From assembly GCF_001700515.1 (NCBI RefSeq), contig NZ_MAUD01000088.1, forward strand, positions 1 to 41,882: DNA of 41,882 nt, given 5' to 3'. The stretch comes from Streptomyces lushanensis. GTDB lineage: Bacteria > Actinomycetota > Actinomycetes > Streptomycetales > Streptomycetaceae. Shown piece after piece: positions 26,751 to 34,758 of this stretch (position 1 is the stretch's first letter; every line of letters starts with the position of its first letter). The translations under genes and the position numbers were made by a program. The notes below the pieces were generated by a model. The model was not told the origin of the DNA. It worked only from the letters and a program-made list of their open reading frames with translations, and searched no databases.

Positions 26751-27556
26751 CTGCCGAAGTGCTGCGGGCCGCCATCCTCAGCGGCGAACTCCAGCCCGGC
26801 GAGCGCCTGCCGTCGGCACGTGACCTGCAAGAGCGGTTCGGCGTCGCCAGCTCCACCGTTCAAAACGCCCTGCGCGTCCTGCGGCAGGAGGGGCTGGTCT
26901 ACTCCGTGCTCGGCCGGGGCAGTTACGTCAGCCTGCCTCTCGACGAGAAGGACATCGAGGGGCGGGAGGTCGACGGGCAGGCGGATGAGGATGGCCCCTT
27001 CCCGCCCGGGTGGCGCTCGGCCCGAGCCGAGGACAACCGTCCTCCCTTCGTCCGAACAGCGGACACCCTGCGCGAAGAGATTGAAGAAGGGGTCTTCCCT
27101 CCGGGCAGTCAACTTCCCTCGGCGCGTGAGCTGCAAGAGCGGTTCGGTATCGCCAACTCCACCGCGCAGAACGCCCTCCGCCTCCTGAAGAGCGAGGGAC
27201 TGATCTACGCGGTCAAGGGACGTGGCGTCTTCGTCCGCACCGCCCCCATGCCGGGCAAGCACTACAGCTCCAAAGTCGTTCAGCACCTCCAGCGCGAGGA
27301 GCTCGAACGCCAGGCCCGGAGTGCGGCCGGCGAGTTCTCACACCTTTCCGACGCCGAGCTCAAGGCGCTCGCCAGCCAACTCCACGACGAGCTCAACCGA
27401 ACCCGCGACGCGTACAAGGCGGCAGTCGAGAAGGGGCGGAAGATCACCCGCGAACTAGCCCGCCGAGGCCAACTTGCGCCACCGCTCCACGATGACCCCG
27501 CAGCAGCCCGCAATGAACTCGATGACAAGCTCTCCCAGGCGAAGAAGCGCCGCTGA
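26751..27556 (+). pseudogene. KorSA-like GntR regulator with two winged helices, 5' end lost
   Basis: The frame enters GntR sequence abruptly at EVLRAAILSGELQPGERLPS, without the usual first helix and without a ribosome site. The first winged helix continues RDLQERFGVASSTVQNALRVL; a second, nearly equal one follows (TLREEIEEGVFPPGSQLPSARELQERFGIANST). The C-terminal part is a charged coiled-coil (LQREELERQARSAAGEF... LARRG). Tandem GntR HTH repressors such as KorSA control tra/pra in pSAM2. An in-frame GTG at 26759 could start a shortened protein, but no support for it is seen. The missing 5' end coincides with the missing 5' end of tra. Confidence 0.65.
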
Positions 27557-28082
27557 CAAGCGGTCCACATCCCGTCAGGCGGCCAAGTCCAGCCGTCGCA
27601 GTGAGTGAGTTGTTCAGAGTTTTTTCTTGATCAAGGCGGCCCGCTGGCGCGGCCCGCGCGCGCTCCGGCCCTGCGGGGCCGCCGCCCGCTCCTGTCTCCG
27701 CCCCGCTTGCCGTCGGCCCCGCCGGTCCGGGCGCGCAACAACCAGCACAGCGAAGACCTTTCCGGGGCTCTGCCCCAGACCCCGGCCCTCCCTCCGAGGG
27801 GCAGGGGGCCGTGTGCGAGCGCGGCTTCGTCGTGGTGTGGGGTCGTAGGTCGCGGGAGGGGTCCCTCGCCGTCCGGTCACCAGAGGCGTACCAGGAACCC
27901 TCGGGGGCCGCCAAGGCCGAGCGCACGCGTCACGAGGTGAGCCTTGGCGGCCCCCGGGGAACCCTGGCACGGCGAAGCTGCCCGACCGACGAGGGACCCC
28001 TCCCACTCAGGCTCGGTTCCTGCCGGAGCCCGGCCCGCCGGTTGTTCTCCCGGCGTACCGTGGGGTGGGAGGTGGTGAGTTG
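27557..28082. other. Non-coding region with nested inverted repeats (candidate origin or transfer locus)
   Basis: No gene is seen. A T-run and ttgatcaa (about 27617-27634) precede a GC-rich hairpin (ggcggcccgc / gcggggccgcc). At 27763-27785 ccggggctctgccccagaccccgg folds. The strongest structure is 27854-28004 (separate entry). In AICEs and Streptomyces plasmids the cis-acting transfer locus and the single-strand origin lie in such places next to kor and tra. Confidence 0.4.
27854..28004. repeat. Nested perfect inverted repeats, 15 bp outer and 16 bp inner arms
   Basis: The outer arms gggaggggtccctcg (27854-27868) and cgagggacccctccc (27990-28004) are exact complements. The inner arms cgggggccgccaaggc (27902-27917) and gccttggcggcccccg (27941-27956) are exact complements around a 23-base loop. 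The two stems share a centre, giving a 150-base cruciform-like structure directly before the XRE gene. Possible single-strand origin, transfer site or regulator target. Confidence 0.7.
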
Positions 28083-29330
28083 ATGACTACGGACCTGGCC
28101 GACAACGTCCGCAAGTACCGGCGCCGCGCGGGGATGAGCCAGGAGGAACTGGCCCACACCGCCGGCGTATCGCCGGGCACCGTACGCAAGGTCGAACAGG
28201 GCGGCACCGTCCGCATGGAGACCCTGCACACCCTCGCCCGTGCACTGAACGTGACCACCGCGACCCTGCTGGCGCCGGACGCCCCACAGCCCGTGGGACG
28301 GGGAGAGGACCCGAACCGGGTCAACCTGATCCAGCTCCGCGCGGCCCTCACCCCACCCGTGGGACTGGCCGACACGGATGGCGAGCGGGCTGAGGAAGAA
28401 CCGAACCTGCGGCGCTTCCGCCGAACCGTCCACGACGGCGCGGTCCTCTACCACTCCGACAGCTACAAGAGCGTCGCCTCCCAACTGCCCGCCCTCCTGC
28501 GCGACGCCAACACCGCAGTTGCCCACTTCGACCACGGCGAAGAACACCACCAGGCCCTCCTGGCCCGCGCAGAGGCGATGCAACTGGCCGGCCGCTACCT
28601 GACCCAGGTACGCCAGTACGACCTCGCCTACACCGCCCTGTCCCACGCGATCACCGACGCCCGTCGCACCAGCGACACGCTCACCGCGGCCTCCGGCGTC
28701 ATCGGCATGTGCTGGCTCCTGCTGCGCCAGGGCCGCCTGGACGAAGCCGAACAACTCGCCGCTCAGACTGCCGATGTGATCGAACCGAGGCTCTCCCGCG
28801 CGACACCGGACGAATGCGCGGCGTGGGGATGGCTCGCCCTGCGCGCCGCCGCAGCCGCAGGCCGCAACAACCGCCCCCAGGAAGCCCGCCAGTACCACCG
28901 GGTGGCCACCACCGCCGCAGCCGCCGTGGGACGGGAACACACCGGATCGTTCTTCCGGCACTGGACCACCTTCGGACCGCTCACCGTCGGCATGAAAGGC
29001 GTCGAGGACGCCATGGTCCTGGGCGACGCCCGCACCGTCGTCCGCAAGTCCAGCGAGGACGCCATGTCCCCCAAGGCGTGGAAGCACACCGGCAGGCCCA
29101 GTGACGACAACTGGAACCGTCACCGCCTCGATGTGGCCCGCGCCCATGCCCGCACCGGCGACCTGACGACGGCCATGGACGAGTTAGCAGGCGTTCGCCA
29201 TGCCTCCCCGGAATGGCTTCGGCATCAGCGGATGGCCGCCGAGACGATGCAGGAGATCCTCAAGAAGCGCAAGCGCACCCTCACCGCCGACATGCGTGAG
29301 ATGGCCGACCACCTGGGTGTCGTCGGCTAA
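28083..29330 (+). CDS. XRE-family regulator with TPR-like C-terminal domain
   Basis: 415 residues from the ATG at 28083 with gggagg 10 bases upstream; a GTG at 28065 is the alternative. N-terminal HTH_3 domain (residues about 5-60): NVRKYRRRAGMSQEELAHTAGVSPGTVRKVEQG. The remaining 330 residues form helical TPR-like repeats (LPALLRDANTAVAHFDHGE, GRYLTQVRQYDLAYTALSHA, GVIGMCWLLLRQGRLDEAEQLA). Such proteins are common on AICEs and resemble peptide- or signal-sensing regulators. First gene of a small operon with the three following genes. Confidence 0.85.
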   Translation: MTTDLADNVRKYRRRAGMSQEELAHTAGVSPGTVRKVEQGGTVRMETLHTLARALNVTTATLLAPDAPQPVGRGEDPNRVNLIQLRAALTPPVGLADTDGERAEEEPNLRRFRRTVHDGAVLYHSDSYKSVASQLPALLRDANTAVAHFDHGEEHHQALLARAEAMQLAGRYLTQVRQYDLAYTALSHAITDARRTSDTLTAASGVIGMCWLLLRQGRLDEAEQLAAQTADVIEPRLSRATPDECAAWGWLALRAAAAAGRNNRPQEARQYHRVATTAAAAVGREHTGSFFRHWTTFGPLTVGMKGVEDAMVLGDARTVVRKSSEDAMSPKAWKHTGRPSDDNWNRHRLDVARAHARTGDLTTAMDELAGVRHASPEWLRHQRMAAETMQEILKKRKRTLTADMREMADHLGVVG

Positions 29331-29457
29331 CTGCCACGCAACGCAACACTTTCCGCACCGCGTGTCACCAACTGTCGTGACGCGTACTTGGGGTGACGGT
29401 CGGTAAGTACCTACGGACTTTGTGTCTCTATCAGCGACCCAGGTCCGGGGGTACACG

Positions 29458-29694
29458 GTGAATCAGCCCAGGAGCGACGCGGACCGCATGCGCCGCAGGG
29501 ATCTCCACGACGCGGCAGCAGGACTGACAGGCCCGCGTCTGCTGCCGTGGACCACTCCCGAGGGGAAGCTGTGCTACCTCAGTACCGACGGTCGCGGCTA
29601 CCTTGCCAACCTCGCCGACAACATCGAGTCGGTGCAGATCGGTATGGGCAAGGAGCTGCTGGAGTACGCCCGCGACGCGCGGCCCCCGGCGTGA
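29458..29694 (+). CDS. Small conserved AICE-associated protein, unknown function
   Basis: 78 residues from the GTG at 29458 (gggggt 6-7 bases upstream); a GTG at 29422 would add 12 residues. Sequence features: a charged N-terminus (RSDADRMRRRDLHDAAAG) and the segment LPWTTPEGKLCYLSTDGRGYLANLADN. The stop overlaps the next start as GTGA. It appears in the usual place between an XRE regulator and a DUF7848-like gene on AICEs; no function is recognised. Confidence 0.65.
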   Translation: MNQPRSDADRMRRRDLHDAAAGLTGPRLLPWTTPEGKLCYLSTDGRGYLANLADNIESVQIGMGKELLEYARDARPPA

Positions 29695-29843
29695 AGATCC
29701 TGTCGGCCACCGAATACCGCTGGCTGGCTTGCCGGTTGACCGAGGCCCTGGCCGACGTGCTCCGGGTCGCCGACTCGCGGGGGCAGCGCATCCCGGACCC
29801 GGAGGACGAAGCAGAGGAGGAAGGAGGGGGCGGCGATGACTGA
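29691..29843 (+). CDS. Very small acidic-tail protein, unknown function
   Basis: 50 residues from the GTG at 29691, overlapping the previous stop by four bases and ending 8 bases into the next gene. The helix ATEYRWLACRLTEALADVLRVAD is followed by an acidic end (PEDEAEEEGGGGDD). The double overlap argues that it is translated as part of the operon. Confidence 0.55.
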   Translation: MKILSATEYRWLACRLTEALADVLRVADSRGQRIPDPEDEAEEEGGGGDD

Positions 29844-30123
29844 CGCAAAGAACGCAGACGTACCGGCGCGCGGCATCGCCCGCGGCCGCTACCGATTCCG
29901 CGAGTACCACGTGACCACCGTCCCTGATTCCCTGCTTCTGCCGGCCTTCACGGCGCTCTGCGTCACCGGCGAGGAACGCAGCTGCGGCGCCACATCCGGC
30001 ACCCTGCACACCCTGGATGAGGTGACCCGCTGGATCGCCGGACACTGCGCCCAGACCGGCCACCAGCACTACGAGCAAACCGTCCGAGCCATACTTCGTG
30101 CCGAGCTCGGAGCGTGGCAGTAA
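29836..30123 (+). CDS. DUF7848-like small protein
   Basis: 95 residues from the ATG at 29836 with ggagg upstream. RYRFREYHVTTVPD...FTALCVTGEERSCGATSG then a helix and an H-x-x-TGHQHYEQT segment match the short actinobacterial DUF7848-type proteins found beside XRE regulators. Two cysteines and the histidines could form a metal site. Last gene of the XRE operon and the last intact gene before the element's right end. Confidence 0.7.
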   Translation: MTDAKNADVPARGIARGRYRFREYHVTTVPDSLLLPAFTALCVTGEERSCGATSGTLHTLDEVTRWIAGHCAQTGHQHYEQTVRAILRAELGAWQ

Positions 30124-30180
30124 AGTCCCTGTGCGCCGACACCGCGCCAGCGGCAGCACCATCGTGCACCCCGCGCTCCT

Positions 30181-30200
30181 GACGGCAGTAGCGACGGCAA
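30181..30200. repeat. Paired GACGGCA repeats, right end (candidate integrase arm sites)
   Basis: GACGGCA at 30181 and GACGGCAA at 30193 repeat the pair at 22501/22513 with equal spacing. They are 92 bases from the 16-mer at 30292, a normal arm-to-core distance for a tyrosine recombinase. Confidence 0.55.
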
Positions 30201-30291
30201 CACCCACGGTTTCCCCCGCACAACCACGGACACCAGCGGAACCCGAAACCGCCGCTGATCTGCGAATACGCAGATAGAGAGGGGTCGCGTA

Positions 30292-30307
30292 GCACACGTA
30301 TTATGTG
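30292..30307 (+). repeat. Shared 16-bp HINT-junction sequence, copy 2
   Basis: Identical to 21342-21357. Directly before it an in-frame TAG (30290-30292) ends any upstream frame, so HINT coding homology starts abruptly here: HTYYVLAGGTPVLVHNC. This is the junction between the integrative element and a displaced toxin tip. Confidence 0.8.
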
Positions 30308-30724
30308 CTGGCAGGTGGCACGCCGGTTCTGGTACACAATTGCAACGGCGGCACCACTGTTTATCGAGGAGTCTCAGAGATCAGCGGCGAGACTGGCGAG
30401 CTGAATCCTGCGTTTGACGATGCAGTTGAGGGGATTGCGCGGCCACGCGGTGGAGATTCCACTCCTGAGATGCACCATCTTGGTCTAACTGATAGTGACT
30501 ATACGAGTTGGACCACCTCGGAAGCGGCTGCACTTAGGGCTGCTGCAAAAGGTGGTGGAAACGGAGTCGTTCTCAAGTCAACTATTCCTGCTGGCAGATT
30601 CCATGTTCACCCAAACGATGAACCTTGGGGGGATCCGGATCTTAGAGGTGAGTTCGAGGTCATCGTCCAGGGTGAGATGCGTGGGACTCCGCGGGCGGTA
30701 TGGCCTGGTGCTGGCACCGGTTAG
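30293..30724 (+). pseudogene. Displaced HINT-tip toxin cassette, ADP-ribosyltransferase-like
   Basis: A headless 3' fragment of a polymorphic toxin: HTYYVLAGGTPVLVHNC, then a tip of about 125 residues. The tip shows an R-S-E style order: VYRGVSEIS (Arg strand), DYTSWTTSEAAALRAAAK (Ser-Thr-Ser-like strand and helix), GVVLKSTIPAGRF and, near the end, EFEVIVQGE (Glu-x-x motif). This order is typical of class-H ADP-ribosyltransferase toxins, but assignment by eye is tentative. It has no signal, RHS scaffold or ribosome site; translation could start only at the GTG at 30305. It is probably silent unless recombined back onto the RHS gene. G+C content is low, as in the deaminase tip. Confidence 0.7.
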
Positions 30725-30739
30725 ATAGAGAGGATCTTC

Positions 30740-31129
30740 ATGCTGCTCAAAGTCGCAAGAGAGAGAATTACAGAAGCCGTTCTCACATCTAGCTGTGAGG
30801 CGATAAGGATGGTTCCTCGTGAGGCCCTTGAGGTGATCATTGACGGCCTTGAAGAGAGTGTTGCCATCGGGATGGGGTCTGCTGCCACGCTCGGGCCTAC
30901 GTATCGCTATCGATACGAGTCGATCAAAGAATTTCGTGAGGGGAGCTTCGGCTGGAGCGGGTTCTTTGATGCGCTGAGTGAAGCCAAAGAATCGGTTGGA
31001 GTACTCGCCGTGCGAGGTGGTGGGTGGAGGGTAATTCTTCTGGTAAATGAATCTGCCGATTCTGTGATTGGCTCTCTAGTCAGGCCGCCGAGTCACGCCG
31101 ACTGGCCGGAAGGCGGCAGCGCAACGTAG
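30740..31129 (+). CDS. Probable immunity protein for the displaced tip
   Basis: 129 residues; the ATG has gagagg 6 bases upstream and lies 15 bases after the tip's stop, like the immunity gene of the first cassette. No family is recognised. Mixed alpha/beta: a helical N-terminus (VARERITEAVLTSSCEAIRMV), then RYRYESIKEFREGSFGWSGFFDALSEAKE and strands GVLAVRGGGWRVILLV. Low G+C content. Unlike the toxin it has its own ribosome site, so it may protect against kin that still carry this tip. Confidence 0.65.
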   Translation: MLLKVARERITEAVLTSSCEAIRMVPREALEVIIDGLEESVAIGMGSAATLGPTYRYRYESIKEFREGSFGWSGFFDALSEAKESVGVLAVRGGGWRVILLVNESADSVIGSLVRPPSHADWPEGGSAT

Positions 31130-31286
31130 CTAATGGAGTTACGATGCTGTCGAAATTTTCCTGAGGGTTGAAGGTGATCAAATTCGAACTTTCAGAGATC
31201 GCACCATTCGAATGTTGACTGGCGGGTGAGGTGTAGCCTCACGCCCCGACCCTGCAACTCTCGCACTGGATAGCACTAACAAAGTT
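31130..31286. other. Short AT-rich intergenic stretch
   Basis: No gene is seen. It separates the second immunity gene from the terminator and integrase relic in the same layout as 22357-22458. Confidence 0.4.
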
Positions 31287-31319
31287 GAAACCGCGTCAGG
31301 CGCGTCCTGGCGGGGTTTC
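31287..31319. terminator. Imperfect hairpin between second immunity gene and integrase relic
   Basis: gaaaccgcgtcagg (31287-31300) pairs with cctggcggggtttc (31306-31319) with one mismatch and one wobble. Same position as the hairpin at 22459-22493 in the first unit. Confidence 0.65.
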
Positions 31320-31329
31320 TGCGGTGGGT

Positions 31330-31350
31330 GACGGCAGTAGTTGACGGCAA
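31330..31350. repeat. Paired GACGGCA repeats beside the second integrase relic
   Basis: GACGGCA (31330) and GACGGCAA (31343), followed 3 bases later by the ancestral int stop (tca at 31353). The context gacggcaatgtcagtgga matches gacggcaacgtcagtgga at 22513-22530 almost base for base. Confidence 0.55.
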
Positions 31351-31352
31351 TG

Positions 31353-32074
31353 TCAGTGGACGGTGGCTGTGCACGGCGGTGGGCCATCGCCATCGTCGTG
31401 GGTTGACCCGTCGTTGGCGGGGCCGTCAAGGGCGTTGCCGAGGAGGTCGATGGCGTCTCGCTGGAGGCGGAGTCGGACTGGGCGTAGACGGTGGCGGTGA
31501 CGCCGATGTGGGCGTGGCCGAGGAGTTCCTTGATCACGACGAGTTCGACGCCCTGTTCCAGGAGCGGGGTGTTGAAGTGCCCGGTGAGGGTGGCTCCCTC
31601 GATTGGCGAACCGTCATGCCGGGTGAAGACGTACCCGCTCGCCTTCCAGCCTGTCCCCGCCGCGGCGTGTTCCTGACGCTGCCGGGCTCGGTGCTGTTCG
31701 AGGGAGCGCAGGCACGGCGGCAGGGCGATGCGCCGCTCCGCGCCTTGCGTCTCGATCGGCAGAGCGTTCAGGCCGCCGGAGTTGGGGCGTTGGAGGGATG
31801 CGTCGGATGTCGGCAGTTCGGTCGGCCAGGTTGAGGTCTTGCCGGCGCAGGCCGAGTAGTTCGCCCTTGCGGAGCCCGGTGCGCAGAGCGAGTTCGAACA
31901 GCGCGCTCAGCCGGTGACCGCTGGCGGCGGCCAGGAATTGCCAGGCACCTTTGGCGATGAGGGTTCGAGGCGGCCGTGTATCTGTCCGACTTGGACGCGG
32001 CGGACGGCGTGGGGATGTACTGCAGGGTGCGTGGGAGAGGTGCTCGCCGCAGCACTAGCCGATCGCGCAGCACC
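31353..32074 (-). pseudogene. Degraded second integrase, same family as the AICE int
   Basis: Fragments in shifting frames: CCAIGxCC (from the Cys-rich insert, about 32050-32070), SGHRLSALFELALRTGLRKGELLGLR (about 31840-31935, catalytic Arg), then heavily damaged sequence, and IKELLGHAHIGVTATVYAQ (about 31480-31537, His and Tyr boxes). The HDFRH box is gone. Identity to the integrase at 22523-23805 is evident piece by piece, including the DNA around the stop. The 5' end is cut at about 32074 by a different integrase fragment on the other strand. Confidence 0.75.
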
Positions 32075-32077
32075 GGG

Positions 32078-32354
32078 CCGCTGGTTGATGAAGCTTCTCT
32101 CGAAGCACCGGGAGGAAGAGGACCGTGAACGCTGCCTCGCTCGCGACCTGAGGGTGGAGAAGGGCTATGTCCTCACTTCGCCGACCGGTGAACAAGTGGA
32201 AGGAACTCCTGGGGCTGCCGGCCTGCGGGACGGCCGCCACACCGCCGGCACCATCCTGCTGATCCTCGGGGCTCCCGACACCGTCGTGGACGCGATCATG
32301 GGCTGGGAGCCGGGTCAGTCCGCTCGCACGCGCCGCCGGTACCAGCACCGCTGA
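32078..32354 (+). pseudogene. C-terminal fragment of a tRNA-Ser-type integrase
   Basis: LMKLLSKHREEEDRERCLARD...VEKGYVLTSPTGE, AAGLRDGRHTAGTILLILGAPDTVVDAIMGWEPGQSA and RRRYQH parallel the C-terminus of the integrase at 38515-38840. Internal deletions removed the LNPNTDHH segment and the LHDARH box. It ends 109 bases before a copy of the tRNA-Ser 3' end, so it is the int remnant of an earlier element at that site. Confidence 0.75.
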
Positions 32355-32426
32355 CCGACCGCGTCTCCTCTGGCCCTGCCCGGACCAGTGGCCTCCCGCC
32401 GCCTGATCCCGGGAGCTGCACCGCGA

Positions 32427-32468
32427 ACGTCGATGGGCCCCGCAGCACGCTGGGGGGCCCATCGACGT
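32427..32468. terminator. Hairpin copied with the tRNA-Ser 3' region
   Basis: acgtcgatgggcccc (32427-32441) pairs with ggggcccatcgacgt (32454-32468). It corresponds to the tRNA-Ser terminator at 38939-38980 but differs in the middle of the stem, with compensating changes on both sides. Confidence 0.7.
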
Positions 32469-32542
32469 ATTGCCCGGTGAGAGCAATGGCGGAGGATACG
32501 AGATTCGAACTCGTGAGGGGTTGCCCCCAACACGCTTTCCAA
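32463..32542. repeat. 80-bp direct repeat of tRNA-Ser 3' half (att site, left copy)
   Basis: Identical over 80 bases to 38975-39054. It contains the tRNA 3' end with CCA, the T and variable arms and the anticodon loop up to the ccaa; beyond that the two copies differ. This is the usual footprint of an integrase that uses a tRNA gene. Confidence 0.92.
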
Positions 32543-33020
32543 CTGTTCGTGTGGCTGTCCGGCGGGGTCCGTCAGCGTTCTGACCTGCGCGGAGGAGGTT
32601 CTCTGCCGCGCCCTCGGACCCCGCCGAACGCGGGCGAACGCAACTACCAGAGCCTCTGCCGTGCGGTGCGTGACCTGTGCCCGGCCACGGGTATGACGGC
32701 TACCAACTTGCGCACGGCGTAACCCAGCGCCTGGGATGGGCCGGCGACAGCCCGACCATCTGCTGCGCCTGCGGTGACCACTCATGTCGGCAACCGGACG
32801 CACCAGTGACTGGGCGTCCGGCAGAGAACCGAGCCGAGTGGCTGGCCCGCCGCCGAGATCCCGGCAGCCCTGGCCGGCCTCCGTGGGCCCGCCGGACGTT
32901 GCCGGGCCATCTGTAAGGCGATCCGTACCGGATGTGCGAAGGGCGCGTCCGAAGCAGAGATCTCGCAGGCCGCAGCGGCGACGGCCCACCGCACACCCTG
33001 ACTATCGGGCCCCGTCGAGA
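32543..33020. other. Stretch with no intact gene
   Basis: From about 32850 to 33001 one plus-strand frame without a start reads AAEIPAALAGLRGPAGR, CRAICKAIRTGCAKGASEAE and ends HRTP; it has coding-like codon use and may be the tail of a lost gene. The rest shows no coding or structural signal. Confidence 0.35.
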
Positions 33021-33401
33021 TCAGTCCGCGGTCATCAGCTTGATCAGCTTGATCAGCTCCGCGTCCGTAGCGTCCGACCGGAGCCGGATGTCGAAGTTGT
33101 ATCCCTCGTCGCAGAACACCAGGCCAAGCTCCGCCGGAGTGAGCCTGCGGAACACAACCGCCAAGCGCACCGCGTCAGACTCCGACGAGTCGAGATACAG
33201 GCAGGTGCCGTCCTCATGCAGATACGCCTCACCCGGACCGTCCTCCGACTCGAAGGGCCACCAGAAGCTCCGTGCCTCGCTGCGAGGCGTCGAATCCGTC
33301 TCGATCCCGGCCTATCCGTCCCGAATCGCAGCCGTCAGAGCCTCGCGGTCGACGCCCCAGCCACCCGCTCCACCGTCGACAAGCACCATGAACGTCGCCA
33401 T
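33021..33401 (-). pseudogene. Immunity-like small protein gene with a one-base insertion
   Basis: The ATG at 33401 opens MATFMVLVDGGAGGWGVDRE and AALTAAIRDG-like sequence, then hits TAG. Ignoring one extra base (gga-t[a]gg-ccg) the frame continues WPGIETDS, FWWPFESEDGPGEAYLH, CLYLDSSESDAVRLAVVFR, GLVFCDEGYNFDI and KLMTAD before a stop at 33021. Size and composition (acidic, about 125 residues) resemble immunity-type proteins beside RHS toxins. A sequencing error would restore it. Confidence 0.55.
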
Positions 33402-34089
33402 AGGCCCATGCCTATCACTCGGACCGACACGCTGAGTCCCGAGCCGTCAGCTCACGACGAACAGATCGCATCAACGCTCTGACCAGGCATGTTATGTACT
33501 CGCGCAGTACAACTCGTTCGACAACTTCGGGCTCTGCGTTCCACCTCGACCAGTCCGCTAGTTTCACCTCTTCCCATTGAACCGAGCCCGGGAATCGTCG
33601 GTGCCTGAACTTCAGCCGGCGACAGCCAGCCACCGCGTCGGGTACCTCGACCGATCAGGCGCGCGTGTGCCTCGCTGCACCCCCGCCAGCCTCTGCCGCG
33701 TTGTCCCGGTGTACGTCTGCCAGCGCGAGCCCCAACGGCTGGTCCGTTACGACGGCCCGAAGACTCTCAGCTTGGGAATCACCCGGCGCGTGATGGCCAC
33801 GCGCGACGCTGATCAGCGGAAACACAGCGAGGACGTGCTCCTGGTCGGCGGCCGGATGAGGCCCGGAGTGACCGCTGTTTACCCCTCTGAATGGCACGTA
33901 GTGGCACACGGCGCCCGGAGAGGCCCAACGTGGGGCGGTCTCTTACGAGACGAAAGGCCCATAGCGTCGGCTCTTTGGCGGCGATTCGCTCTGTTCTTGT
34001 CGTGAAGATGAAGGCATGCCCGTTTTATGCGATGGTCCGTGCTTCCCACTGATCGCGCAGGGAGAAGCACGGCACCACCATCAGCTGTT
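33402..34089. other. Stretch of 690 bases with no confident gene
   Basis: Several frames of 60-140 codons exist on both strands, but none shows family resemblance, a ribosome site and coherent codon use together. One short minus-strand frame upstream of the immunity relic (33415-33633, EEVKLADWSRWNAEPEVVERVV) might be a toxin remnant, but this cannot be supported. Confidence 0.35.
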
Positions 34090-34758
34090 TCAGTGGTCCT
34101 GAGCTGGGCGCTCCTCGTCGGCTGCCAGCTTTGCCTGGCGAGCGGCCTCGATGTAGCGGGGCGCGAACTTCATCTCGTGTGCATCGGGCACATCGTAGGG
34201 AGACCGCCAGTAGTCCGGTACGAAGCTGTCACCGTCCTCGTGGCAGAGGTGGCACGAGGAGCACCATTCGGTCCGCCAGCCGTGGGCGACAGCGTGCACC
34301 CCATCGATCGTCTCGTCCAACGGACCGTCCACCCGGTACCAGCGGTGGAGATCTGCCACACCGCACTGCGGGCAGGGCGGCGAGAGGTCGGCGGCGGACG
34401 GTTCCGAGTCGAAGGCTGCCCGCCAGGCATCCATCAGCTCGGGTGGGACGAGCCGCCAGCCGCCCGGACCGGGCAGGGCGAACTCGTCGGTCTCGAACAG
34501 TTTCAGCTCCATGGCCTCGACGGCGCCGAGCATTCTGCAATCGCCCGTTAGCAGGTCGACGCGGACAGGACCGATTCCGATCACCATCAGCGACGGGTCG
34601 CCGGTCTCGAGGTAGCGGCGGTCCTGATAGCCGAAGTAGGCGGCCTCGCCGACCACGGCCACGGCGTCATCGACCGGGACCAACTCGACTTGGGCGTTGA
34701 GTGGATCCTCGTCCACGTATTTCTGGGCCAGTTCGGTTGCTCGTTCGAGGCTGATCAC
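34090..34758 (-). CDS. YrhB/Imm35-like immunity protein with zinc-ribbon-like tail
   Basis: 222 residues from a GTG at 34758 that overlaps the stop of the toxin relic (GTGA), so the two were translationally coupled. N-terminal half (1-90): the Imm35/YrhB pattern, with VELVPVDDAVAVVGEAAYFGYQDRRYLETGD and IGIGPVRVDLLTGDCRMLG. C-terminal half: CPQCGVADLHRWYRV...WCSSCHLCHEDGD, two cysteine pairs that could hold zinc. Imm35-type proteins neutralise papain-fold and other toxins. It is intact although its toxin is not. Confidence 0.75.
   Translation of the reverse strand: MISLERATELAQKYVDEDPLNAQVELVPVDDAVAVVGEAAYFGYQDRRYLETGDPSLMVIGIGPVRVDLLTGDCRMLGAVEAMELKLFETDEFALPGPGGWRLVPPELMDAWRAAFDSEPSAADLSPPCPQCGVADLHRWYRVDGPLDETIDGVHAVAHGWRTEWCSSCHLCHEDGDSFVPDYWRSPYDVPDAHEMKFAPRYIEAARQAKLAADEERPAQDH

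Noticed and set aside
32477..32722. Open frame starting MRAMAEDTRFELVRG near each tRNA-Ser 3' copy
   Set aside because: The same peptide arises at 38990 because it is the antisense of the tRNA 3' half; not a gene.
33577..34005. 142-codon plus-strand frame between the immunity relic and the Imm35-like gene
   Set aside because: No recognisable family, no ribosome site, mixed composition; could not be told from chance.
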